DNA of 5,688 bases from positions 1 to 5,688 of the forward strand of contig PATE01000101.1 in the NCBI GenBank assembly GCA_002712305.1, read 5' to 3'. The notes under the pieces are model-generated. The model worked only from the letters and a program-made list of their open reading frames with translations. It ran no database searches and had not been told where the DNA came from. Source of the DNA: Gemmatimonadota bacterium. GTDB taxonomy: Bacteria > Latescibacterota > UBA2968 > UBA8231. The position numbers and the translations under genes are program-made. Positions 1-5,688 of this stretch are shown here, one piece after another; positions within the stretch are counted from its first letter, which is position 1; the number at the start of each line of letters is the position of its first letter.

Positions 1-61
1 GATCGAATCCATCTCTCAGGTCGAAGGAGCGCCGCCGCCCCTTGTAAGCGTTATTACCTGA
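1..61 (+). other. Possible 3' end of an upstream coding region
   Basis: The window starts inside what may be the end of a preceding gene. Frame 2 reads an open stretch of 19 residues ending in ...PPPLVSVIT with a TGA stop at 59-61. Frame 1 is also open, to a TGA at 64-66, and frame 3 to a TAA at 43-45. Frame 2 looks the most protein-like, but the stretch is too short to identify a family or to decide the frame. If it is real, the next gene begins about 68 bases downstream of its stop. Confidence 0.25.
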
Positions 62-116
62 AATGACCGCATCCGGCGATTCTCCACAGACTGCCATGCC
101 GACACACTTCTTGATC

Positions 117-120
117 GGAG
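117..120 (+). promoter_or_regulatory. Shine-Dalgarno site (GGAG) of the aminotransferase gene
   Basis: GGAG lies 9 bases before the ATG at 130. An in-frame TGA at 112-114 excludes any start further upstream, so this site and the ATG fix the N-terminus. Confidence 0.65.
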
Positions 121-129
121 TCACAACAG

Positions 130-1359
130 ATGTCTGAATCACTCGCCCTCCACGGTGGAACCAAGGCCAAATCGACACCGTACACGTCGACGAATCGGTA
201 TGGCGAAGAGGAGATCATCGAACTCCGCAAAGCCCTCGACAGTGGAAAACTCATGGGGCCCGGTGGCATCGTCGAAGAATTCGAGGGGGAGCTGGCCTCT
301 TTCTTCGGCGTGCAGCACATCGTGACCGTCACGTCGGGAACGGCCGCCCTGCACACGGCTTTGTGCGCTCTCGGTGTATCAGAGGGTGACGAAGTGATCA
401 CGACGCCGATGACGGACATCGGCACAGTGGCGGCCATCCTCGCCCTGCACGCGGTACCCATTTTCGCCGACATCGATATCGATACGCGACTCATCGATCC
501 CAAGTTGGCTCGTTCACGGATCTCACCCCGCACGAAGGTGATCATCACCGTCCACATGTCAGGAATGCCCTGTGATATGGATGCCTTCATGGCGATCGGT
601 GCCGAGAAGGGTGTGAAGATCCTCGAGGATTGCGCCCAGGCCCATGGAGGCACCTTCAAGGGCAAGATGCTCGGGTCGATCGGAGATGCGGCCGGGTTCA
701 GCATGAACGAGTCGAAGCAGATGACCACCGGCGACGGTGGATTCGTCGCGACCAACGATGCAGAGACGGGTCGTATTGCGAGCCTGTTTCGCGACAAGAC
801 CTATCTCCGGGATGGTTCGGTGGGGCGTGGGGGGCAGCCGATACCCTTCTTCGCTCTGAACTATCGAGCCAACGGGCTGCACGCCGCCGTAGGTCGAGCC
901 CAACTGGCCAAGTTGCCCGCCCTGGTCGCTCGACGCCGAGCCATCGCGTCGCGCTACTACGGGGAGCTGAGTGATCTGGAGGCGTTTACTCTTCCGCAGA
1001 TCGTCGATGGGGGGGAACCTTCCTGGTGGCCCATTGCCGGGCGCTACACCGGAAGCGAAGTGAGTCGAGACGACCTGGTGAAGGCGCTGAGAGCAGAAGG
1101 ACTCTCGATCAGTACGGGGATGTCGCCGGCCAACAACATCCTCCGTACTGAGCTGGTGAGGACGAAGCGCTACTATCCGCTCACCGATGAAGTGCCCGCC
1201 TTCTGGCGTGACGTGGAATACGACGCTGATTCCTGTCCGAATGTCGATCTGCTGCAAGACACCGTCGTACGCCTGCCCGTCGATGAGCGGTACAGCGATG
1301 AAGATGTGGAGGAGACGATCGTGGGCTTCAAGAAGGTGTGGCGGGCTCTGATCAAGTAG
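130..1359 (+). CDS. DegT/DnrJ/EryC1/StrS family PLP-dependent aminotransferase
   Basis: The predicted product is a cytoplasmic fold-type I PLP aminotransferase of 409 residues, normal to slightly long for the family. Visible landmarks, in order: the N-terminal LALHGG segment (residues 5-10), the cofactor-phosphate loop TSGTAAL (68-74), the EDCAQAHGG block (166-174) whose Asp167 should contact the pyridine nitrogen, and the SMNESKQMTTGDGG block (191-204) with Lys196 as the expected Schiff-base lysine. NYRANGLHAAVGRAQL (244-259) matches the usual NYRMxELxAAxGxxQL block, with ANG where MxE is common. The C-terminus has the expected LPVDERYSDEDVEE segment (382-395). Members transfer an amino group, usually from Glu or Gln, to keto-sugars or keto-cyclitols for antibiotics, glycans or aminocyclitols. 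The Ser-Lys form of the lysine motif resembles the cyclitol-type branch, but that is only a hint. The start is supported by GGAG at 117-120 and an upstream in-frame stop. A 146-base gap separates it from the next gene. The family call is firm; the substrate is unknown. Confidence 0.93.
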   Translation: MSESLALHGGTKAKSTPYTSTNRYGEEEIIELRKALDSGKLMGPGGIVEEFEGELASFFGVQHIVTVTSGTAALHTALCALGVSEGDEVITTPMTDIGTVAAILALHAVPIFADIDIDTRLIDPKLARSRISPRTKVIITVHMSGMPCDMDAFMAIGAEKGVKILEDCAQAHGGTFKGKMLGSIGDAAGFSMNESKQMTTGDGGFVATNDAETGRIASLFRDKTYLRDGSVGRGGQPIPFFALNYRANGLHAAVGRAQLAKLPALVARRRAIASRYYGELSDLEAFTLPQIVDGGEPSWWPIAGRYTGSEVSRDDLVKALRAEGLSISTGMSPANNILRTELVRTKRYYPLTDEVPAFWRDVEYDADSCPNVDLLQDTVVRLPVDERYSDEDVEETIVGFKKVWRALIK

Positions 1360-1505
1360 GAGTCTCTCTTCGGTCGCTTCCGGTCCGAGCACGCACGCTT
1401 CGGGCTTCGGTTCGACTCGGGAGCCGCTAGTTGCGGTCGGGCGCCGAAAATCTCTAGATATGCCGCCTCTCGTGGCGTTTCGACTCTACCGAAAGATCGA
1501 CGATC
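1360..1505 (+). other. 146-base intergenic gap, possible weak promoter region
   Basis: This is the longest gene-free stretch between complete genes. It is rich in TTCGG pentamers (1369, 1399, 1406) and contains a small hairpin with a 4-bp stem (CCGC 1424-1427 with GCGG 1433-1436) that no T-run follows, so it is not a convincing terminator. TTGCGG at 1431-1436 and TAGATA at 1455-1460 are 18 bases apart and could form a poor sigma-70-like promoter for the downstream genes, but each matches consensus only partly. An ATG at 1459 opens a 62-codon frame overlapping the next gene out of phase; I regard that as chance. Confidence 0.25.
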
Positions 1506-2348
1506 ATGACAGTTGCCTGGTCTTATACGACGACGGGTTTCACCTTCGTGGGGAAATCTGCCGAAGAAATACGAGATATCTGTTTGGCGGCGGGTCTGTC
1601 GGGGATCGAGGCGGCACCACCTCTGCTGGATCGGCTGACAGATGCTGAGGTCGAGGCTTATCGGCGCACGTTCGAGGATGCAGGGCTGAAACTCACGACC
1701 TTCCATCTGCCTTTTACCGCGGCTGACGACATCGCCTCCTTCTACAACACGCAGCGAGAGGCGGCGGTGGCGACGATCGACTACTGGATGAGGAAGGCTG
1801 CGCTGGTAGGCTCCACGATCGGTATCCAGCATCCGACGACGACGGGATATGACGTGGCCAAGGAAGGGCTGGAGCGTTATCTGGGTCATATCAGCAAGAG
1901 TCTGGAGGTGCTGCTGCCCACCGCAGAGTCTCTGGGATTCACGATCGCCATCGAGAACATGCTTCTGCCCGACGGCGTGTGCTTCTGCTCCGACCCCGAC
2001 CACTTTCGGCAGATTCTCGAGCGCTTCGACCATCCGAGCCTCGGCTTCTGTCTGGACACGGGGCACGCCCTGTGTGCCCTCGGTGACCGGGCGCCTGAAG
2101 TGCAGGACGTCATGGGCGACCGGATGGTGGCCTATCATCTGGCCGACAATGCCGGTGATCGCGATTCCCATCTGGCACCGGGTCACGGCCGCGTGGACTG
2201 GGCGACGGTGTTCCGCAAGGCGGCCGAGCGCGGCTACGACGGCACCATGTGTATCGAGACACCGCCCTTCGCCGCCGGACCGAACTACAGTGTCGAGGCC
2301 TGGAAAGCGATGGTCGACGATACGGCCAAACTCGCGGCGACGCGTTGA
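1506..2348 (+). CDS. Sugar phosphate isomerase/epimerase (xylose isomerase-like TIM barrel, AP endonuclease family 2 fold)
   Basis: The 280-residue product has the usual length for a single-domain xylose-isomerase-like TIM barrel. Metal-site motifs are in the expected order: IAIEN (Glu150), LDTGH (Asp184 and His187), AYHLADN (His211), the loop with His222 and PGHGRVDW (225-232), and CIETPP (Glu251). Known relatives bind a divalent metal and isomerise or epimerise ketoses, or act on inositol-derived or keto-sugar substrates. The family is often over-annotated and the substrate cannot be deduced here. The ATG at 1506 is the only plausible start, because an in-frame TAG lies at 1455-1457 with no ATG or GTG between. 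The upstream site is weak (purine-rich GAAAGA at 1491-1496). The next gene begins 45 bases after the stop in the same direction, consistent with co-transcription. No sign of truncation or frameshift is visible. Confidence 0.9.
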   Translation: MTVAWSYTTTGFTFVGKSAEEIRDICLAAGLSGIEAAPPLLDRLTDAEVEAYRRTFEDAGLKLTTFHLPFTAADDIASFYNTQREAAVATIDYWMRKAALVGSTIGIQHPTTTGYDVAKEGLERYLGHISKSLEVLLPTAESLGFTIAIENMLLPDGVCFCSDPDHFRQILERFDHPSLGFCLDTGHALCALGDRAPEVQDVMGDRMVAYHLADNAGDRDSHLAPGHGRVDWATVFRKAAERGYDGTMCIETPPFAAGPNYSVEAWKAMVDDTAKLAATR

Positions 2349-2381
2349 CATAGACCGACCGAATCGACCTGCTCTTTCTGT

Positions 2382-2387
2382 GGAGAG
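2382..2387 (+). promoter_or_regulatory. Shine-Dalgarno site (GGAGAG) of the enolase-superfamily gene
   Basis: GGAGAG ends 6 bases before the ATG at 2394. It is the best ribosome binding site in the window and supports that start. The resulting N-terminus, MRITDVESHSIRP, is the usual first beta strand of mandelate-racemase-like capping domains. Confidence 0.7.
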
Positions 2388-2393
2388 TGACGA

Positions 2394-3695
2394 ATGCGCA
2401 TCACCGATGTCGAGTCCCACTCGATCCGTCCCACCTATCAAGATTTCAACAACCACACGCTACAGCGCTACCACGGCCCGCTGATCCAGCGTCGGACCAT
2501 CTATGTCCTGCACACGGACACAGGTCTGCAGGGCATCGGTGAATCGGTCGGACACGGGCACGACGAAGACACTCTGCGGGACAAGTGTGTCGGTAGCGAT
2601 CCTTTCGATGAGGTCAATGCACACACAGATCTGGGTTTGAACATGGCCACGTACGATCTGATGGGAAAACACCTCGGCCTACCGGCGTGGAAGCTGATGG
2701 GGCCAAAGGTGCGTTCCTGGATTCCCGTGTCGGCGTGGACGGTCTCACAGGAACCGGCAGCCATGGCCGAAGAGGTTCGGCAGGCAGCAGCTCGTGGATA
2801 TCGGTGGATGAAGTATCACGTCGACGAAGTGCAGAACGTCGTCGATCAGGCCGAAGCGATGCAGGCCGCAGCGCCGCCGTGGTTCAAGATTCACTACGAC
2901 TTCAATGCCAACTCCGACTACTATACGATGCGCCCCATTCTGGCCCGATTGGAGGCCTTCTCGGTGTCGGGGCGGTTCGAAGACGTGGTACGCGCATCCG
3001 ATGAGGACGGTTGGCGGATGCTCCGCGAACAGTGCCGACTGCCGGTGATCATCCATCACGGGCCACCAGAGTTCATGATCAAGGGCCTCGTGGACGGCTA
3101 CATGGCGGGTCACGCCCCCATCGGTTCGGGGCTGAAGCTGGCCGGTGTTGCCGAGCTGACGGATACACCGATCATGTATCAGCAGGCAGGGGGGACGATC
3201 AACCAGGCTTTTCTCGCGCACGAGGTGGCTGTCGTACGGATGGCGACGATCGACCACGTGAATCTCTGCCATCTGTGGAAGGAAGATGTGACGACGCAGA
3301 CGATGCCGGTCATCGGTGGCAGTGTGCAGGTGCCGGTGGGTCCCGGTCTCGGCATCGAACTGGACCGCGACCGACTCGAGCGATGCCAGGTGCCGATCAC
3401 CGATCCGCCGCCGAGTCTGGTTCGCATCCGCCACGCTGGGGGCCCAACGATCTACCTGCGATACGATCCCGGTCTGCCGGGGCACCAGGACGACATGCGA
3501 TACTACGAGCGCCTCCACCAGTTCGGCGTCCCTGGACCCCCTCCATCCTACGTGAATGAAGTGATCACAGACTTCTGGGAGGGCGATGACGACCCCGCAG
3601 CCTTCGACCGGCTGTGGAAGCAGACGGAATCGGGCCCGATCTGGGAGGTGGACGAAGCGGGTGGCGAATCGGCCTGCCAGAACACTGTATCATGA
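2394..3695 (+). CDS. Enolase-superfamily protein, mandelate racemase/muconate lactonizing enzyme-like, divergent active site
   Basis: The product has 433 residues, against about 350-400 for typical family members. N-terminal capping domain signatures: MRITDVE (1-7), GLQGIGES (44-51) and DLMGKHLGLPAWKLMG (88-103). The barrel follows, with GYRWMKYHVD (135-144), the metal-ligand blocks HYDFNAN (Asp169) and RFEDV (Glu196), then LPVIIHHG (216-223) and the terminal GPGLGIELD (317-325). Known relatives abstract the proton alpha to a carboxylate in racemisation, cycloisomerisation or sugar-acid dehydration, using Mg2+. Here several catalytic positions differ: Lys-x-Lys reads Lys140-Tyr-His142, the third metal ligand (usually Glu/Asp) falls on His222, and the general-base His falls on Gln263 (in YQQAGG). 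I therefore infer an atypical subgroup with unproven chemistry rather than a standard dehydratase. About 108 residues follow the normal barrel end. The gene lies 45 bases after the isomerase gene and overlaps the oxygenase start by 4 bases. Fold assignment is solid; function is open. Confidence 0.88.
   Translation: MRITDVESHSIRPTYQDFNNHTLQRYHGPLIQRRTIYVLHTDTGLQGIGESVGHGHDEDTLRDKCVGSDPFDEVNAHTDLGLNMATYDLMGKHLGLPAWKLMGPKVRSWIPVSAWTVSQEPAAMAEEVRQAAARGYRWMKYHVDEVQNVVDQAEAMQAAAPPWFKIHYDFNANSDYYTMRPILARLEAFSVSGRFEDVVRASDEDGWRMLREQCRLPVIIHHGPPEFMIKGLVDGYMAGHAPIGSGLKLAGVAELTDTPIMYQQAGGTINQAFLAHEVAVVRMATIDHVNLCHLWKEDVTTQTMPVIGGSVQVPVGPGLGIELDRDRLERCQVPITDPPPSLVRIRHAGGPTIYLRYDPGLPGHQDDMRYYERLHQFGVPGPPPSYVNEVITDFWEGDDDPAAFDRLWKQTESGPIWEVDEAGGESACQNTVS
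3692..3695 (+). other. ATGA stop/start overlap joining the enolase-like and oxygenase genes
   Basis: The bases ATGA contain the ATG of the oxygenase gene (3692-3694) and the TGA of the enolase-like gene (3693-3695). No strong Shine-Dalgarno sequence stands just before this ATG, so the second gene is probably translated by coupling (reinitiation). An earlier in-frame ATG at 3614 would add 26 residues that do not resemble the family, so I prefer 3692. Confidence 0.8.
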
Positions 3696-4879
3696 CGCCG
3701 AAACAGCAGCTTCATGAGGATGGCTTCGTCATCGTACGTGGCGTGATCTCGCCCGACGAACTGGACTCGATCCGTCGCAGTTTCGAAGGACTCGTCGACC
3801 GGCAGCGCAAGATCTGGCGGGAGGCGGCCGGGCTCGATGACCCACCCGACGGTGCATGGGCGACGGGCGCTCAACCTCGTCTGGTTACTTACGATGGCCT
3901 GGTCGACGATGCCGAATCTGCCCGCGCGGTGGAGATGATCCTTGGGGCACCACTTGAACTGAGTCGACAGATCATGCAAGCCCCCGATGTGGCGCCGACG
4001 CAGTTCATGATGATGTGCAGTCCGCAGAAAGATCACGGTCCTGCCGCCTGGCATCGAGACATTCACCCCATCGACCAGGCGCCGATCGTCGGACTTCAGC
4101 AAGACCTGCTGGCCAATGGCGCGGGGTATCTACAGTGGAACCTGCCCCTCTACGACGACAACGTGTTGTGGGTGGTGCCGGGAAGCCACGCGCGGCCGAA
4201 TACGGACGAAGAGAATGCCGCTCTCGCTGAGGATCCACGGCGTCCTCTGCCGGAGGCGAAACAGGTCGAATTGAAGGCGGGAGATGGTGTGGTCTACACC
4301 AATCTGATCCTGCACTGGGGGTCCAGCTACAGTCCGACCCTGCGGCGGACGGTTCACTTTGGCTTTCGCTCTCTTGGCGGGAAGCAGTTCCCCTACGCCG
4401 GCGGTCAACATCGCCGTGGTGATCCAACGTCTTTCATGACGCCCGGGGCGCAGCAGGCCTGGGCGAACCACGAACGGCTCTATCTACAGGAGTGCGACCG
4501 CATCGAAGGCACACTGCGTGCTGCGATCAAGCAGGATCGAGGAGCTTTCGTCGAAGGGATCGCTCAGCTGCACCCGGGAGAGCGAATGCGCATCGTCACT
4601 GTGATTCTGCTGTCGAAGCTCAGCCACAAGCTGTGTTTTGACGCCCATCCCGAGCGGCCGGGCTATGGGGGGGATTTCACACAGGACACACAGCTGCGTG
4701 GGCGTTTCTCGACCGAAGAGCTGACAGACCTGTGGGTGCGCTTCGCCTGGCTCGATGAGCAGATGAAATCACCCGAGGGCGAGGAATATGTCCCTGGATA
4801 TCAGTCTGGCCCGATGAGTTATCGCTTCGAAAAGATGCCCGTCGATCTGACGATCGAGGCGGTCATGGATTCGTGGTAG
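3692..4879 (+). CDS. Phytanoyl-CoA dioxygenase (PhyH) family Fe(II)/2-oxoglutarate-dependent oxygenase
   Basis: From the ATG at 3692 the product has 395 residues. It begins with QLHEDGFVIVRGVISPDEL (6-24), the standard first segment of PhyH proteins. The iron triad is visible: His121 and Asp123 in AWHRDIHP, and distal His208 in LILHWGSS. Arg218/Arg219 ten to eleven residues later should bind the 2-oxoglutarate carboxylate. VVPGSHARPN (161-170) is the usual loop before the distal His. The catalytic core ends near residue 230; about 165 further residues (to a TAG at 4877-4879) have no motif I recognise, so the protein is longer than the common 260-300 residue members. Members hydroxylate, halogenate or otherwise oxidise diverse small molecules using O2 and 2-oxoglutarate; the name does not imply phytanoyl-CoA. 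All metal and co-substrate residues are present, so an active enzyme is expected. Overlap with the enolase-like gene suggests a shared pathway. The substrate is unknown. Confidence 0.92.
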   Translation: MTPKQQLHEDGFVIVRGVISPDELDSIRRSFEGLVDRQRKIWREAAGLDDPPDGAWATGAQPRLVTYDGLVDDAESARAVEMILGAPLELSRQIMQAPDVAPTQFMMMCSPQKDHGPAAWHRDIHPIDQAPIVGLQQDLLANGAGYLQWNLPLYDDNVLWVVPGSHARPNTDEENAALAEDPRRPLPEAKQVELKAGDGVVYTNLILHWGSSYSPTLRRTVHFGFRSLGGKQFPYAGGQHRRGDPTSFMTPGAQQAWANHERLYLQECDRIEGTLRAAIKQDRGAFVEGIAQLHPGERMRIVTVILLSKLSHKLCFDAHPERPGYGGDFTQDTQLRGRFSTEELTDLWVRFAWLDEQMKSPEGEEYVPGYQSGPMSYRFEKMPVDLTIEAVMDSW

Positions 4880-4895
4880 GATCGCGCCAGGTCGG

Positions 4896-5372
4896 CTAGA
4901 GCTTCATGAAGTACGTCACATCCTCATGGCGGATGTCAAAGCCAGCCCGTTCGTAGGCACGTCGCGCCGGTGCGTGGGCATCATCCAGGCCGGTGCCAAC
5001 CTTGGCAAAGGAAAGTCCCTCCTCGCGGAAGCGCAGAAGGGTGGCAGCATATAATTGCTGCCCGATCCCTTTCAGCCCGCACTCCGGATCCACAGCATTG
5101 TTACCGATCGTGCCGATTCCTGAATCTCGATCGAGATAGAAGGTGACGAATCCCACGATCGTGCCTTCTACTTCACAGACGTAGATGCAGTCGGGTCGGT
5201 GATCCCATTGGGACTGGATCTGCTCGCCCTTTGATGAATGCCGGTCCGGGACCACGTGCCCGAAGAGTTCGTCCCCAAACGTTTCGGCGTACATATCGTA
5301 GATCGGTTGCCATGCACGGTTACCGATCTGCTTGATGGCGTCGACGTCTTCAGCCTGACAGGGTCGGATCAT
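4896..5372 (-). CDS. GNAT family N-acetyltransferase
   Basis: This 158-residue product is a typical single-domain GNAT protein. It starts with MIRPCQAEDVDAI, the usual first strand and helix. It continues with CEVEGTIVGFVTFY (66-79, strands 2-3), the acetyl-CoA pyrophosphate loop GLKGIGQQL (99-107, the Q/RxxGxG motif with Lys at the x before the second Gly), and the C-terminal HAPARRAYERAGF (133-145). Members transfer acetyl from acetyl-CoA to an amine on proteins, amino acids, amino sugars or drugs; I cannot say which. The ATG (5372-5370) is 4 bases after the stop of the upstream sugar isomerase gene on the same strand, and no strong Shine-Dalgarno is close to it, so coupled translation in one operon is likely. 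Its stop, TAG, is 16 bases from the stop of the converging oxygenase gene. Confidence 0.9.
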   Translation of the reverse strand: MIRPCQAEDVDAIKQIGNRAWQPIYDMYAETFGDELFGHVVPDRHSSKGEQIQSQWDHRPDCIYVCEVEGTIVGFVTFYLDRDSGIGTIGNNAVDPECGLKGIGQQLYAATLLRFREEGLSFAKVGTGLDDAHAPARRAYERAGFDIRHEDVTYFMKL

Positions 5373-5376
5373 CGTG

Positions 5377-5688
5377 TCAGCTGTTCAACAGGCTCCGCAG
5401 GTAGGACACAGCCTTGGGCACGGCCGTCGCCTCGGCTTCCACGTCCTGGCCTTCATAGACGATCGAACACCAACCATTGAAGTCGACGCCTTCGAGGATC
5501 TTGAGGATTCGCGGATAGTCGAGCCACTCTTCGACACCGGATTCGATCCGATAGATCTTGCAGCGCACATGTACGGCCAGCGGCGCCGTCTCTTCGATGG
5601 ACCCGTAGAAATTGAGGGACGGATCTTCCTTGCCACGCTGTCCCGAGGCGCCGGGGGAACCGACATACTGACCCGTGTCGAGGATGTG
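5377..5688 (-). CDS. Sugar phosphate isomerase/epimerase, C-terminal part (gene runs off the right edge)
   Basis: The frame is open from the window edge (5688) down to a TGA at 5379-5377, giving the last 103 residues of a protein whose start lies outside. A GTG at 5568-5566 lies inside the open frame and should not be taken as the start, because conserved sequence continues upstream of it. Counting from the edge, the fragment shows the metal-site motif ILDTGQY (2-8, Asp4), LAVHVRCKIY (37-46, His40), a YPRILKIL helix (58-65) and SIVYEGQD (75-82, Glu79). These match the C-terminal half of xylose-isomerase-like TIM barrels. The motifs differ clearly from the + strand isomerase (LDTGQ versus LDTGH, no PGHGRVDW segment), so the two are distant paralogues and not a duplication. 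It is the upstream partner of the acetyltransferase gene, separated by 4 bases. Family call good; substrate unknown. Confidence 0.85.
   Translation of the reverse strand, partial: HILDTGQYVGSPGASGQRGKEDPSLNFYGSIEETAPLAVHVRCKIYRIESGVEEWLDYPRILKILEGVDFNGWCSIVYEGQDVEAEATAVPKAVSYLRSLLNS

Noticed and set aside
472-483. Perfect 12-base palindrome ATCGATATCGAT
   Set aside because: It lies inside the aminotransferase gene and results from the Asp-Ile-Asp-Ile-Asp run at a position where the family usually has an acidic repeat; nothing suggests an operator.
54-797. Open frame of 247 codons on the - strand opposite the aminotransferase
   Set aside because: Low-complexity Ser/Pro/Ala-rich translation with no recognisable motif, lying opposite the conserved PLP-binding region.
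1424-1436. Hairpin CCGC-TAGTT-GCGG considered as a terminator after the aminotransferase gene
   Set aside because: The stem is only 4 bp and no T-tract follows; such a stem is expected by chance in GC-rich DNA.
1173-2456. Open frame of 427 codons on the - strand, antisense to the aminotransferase end and the isomerase
   Set aside because: Its translation is Arg/His-rich with no family motif, and it overlaps well-supported genes with clear catalytic motifs. It is a shadow caused by high-GC codon use.
2745-3518. Open frame of 257 codons on the - strand opposite the enolase-like gene
   Set aside because: His/Arg-rich composition and no domain signature; the + strand frame carries the metal-ligand motifs.
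3614-3691. Upstream ATG that would lengthen the oxygenase by 26 residues
   Set aside because: The extra residues do not look like the PhyH N-terminus, whereas the ATG at 3692 is followed at once by the conserved HEDGFVIVRG segment and sits in an ATGA overlap.
4902-4911. Perfect 10-base palindrome CTTCATGAAG near the convergent gene ends, considered as a terminator
   Set aside because: It encodes the conserved C-terminal residues of the acetyltransferase, leaves no loop for a stable hairpin and has no T-run.
5377-5568. Separate 63-codon small gene starting at the GTG at 5568
   Set aside because: The frame stays open to the window edge, and the upstream residues carry the conserved LDTGQ and EETAPLAVH motifs, so this is the end of a larger isomerase gene.

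Overview
This is a GC-rich bacterial window, packed with enzymes of small-molecule (probably sugar or sugar-acid) metabolism. I see no RNA gene, mobile element, CRISPR array or phage gene. The mix of a DegT-type aminotransferase, xylose-isomerase-like sugar isomerases, an enolase-superfamily protein and a phytanoyl-CoA-dioxygenase-like oxygenase is typical of large, catabolically rich genomes such as Planctomycetota, Latescibacterota or Poribacteria-like marine/sponge lineages. That placement is an impression from gene content, not a phylogenetic result.

Layout: positions 1-129 hold a possible tail of an upstream gene and the ribosome binding site of the first complete gene. Four genes follow on the + strand: a DegT/DnrJ/EryC1/StrS-family PLP aminotransferase (130-1359), a 146-base gap, a sugar phosphate isomerase/epimerase (1506-2348), a divergent mandelate racemase/muconate-lactonizing-enzyme-like protein (2394-3695), and a PhyH-type Fe(II)/2-oxoglutarate oxygenase (3692-4879) that overlaps the previous gene by an ATGA. 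On the - strand, converging on the PhyH gene with only 16 bases between stop codons, are a GNAT acetyltransferase (5372-4896) and, just upstream of it, the C-terminal part of a second sugar isomerase (5688-5377) that leaves the window at the right edge.

Functionally, the last three + strand genes look like one transcription unit (gaps of 45 and -4 bases). The aminotransferase may belong to it or be transcribed separately. Together they could isomerise, dehydrate/epimerise, hydroxylate and transaminate one polyhydroxylated substrate, but no substrate can be read from the sequence. The most unusual item is the enolase-superfamily protein: by motif alignment it keeps two metal-ligand positions but has His at the third, and lacks the usual catalytic Lys-x-Lys and His/Asp residues. 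It also carries a C-terminal extension of about 100 residues.
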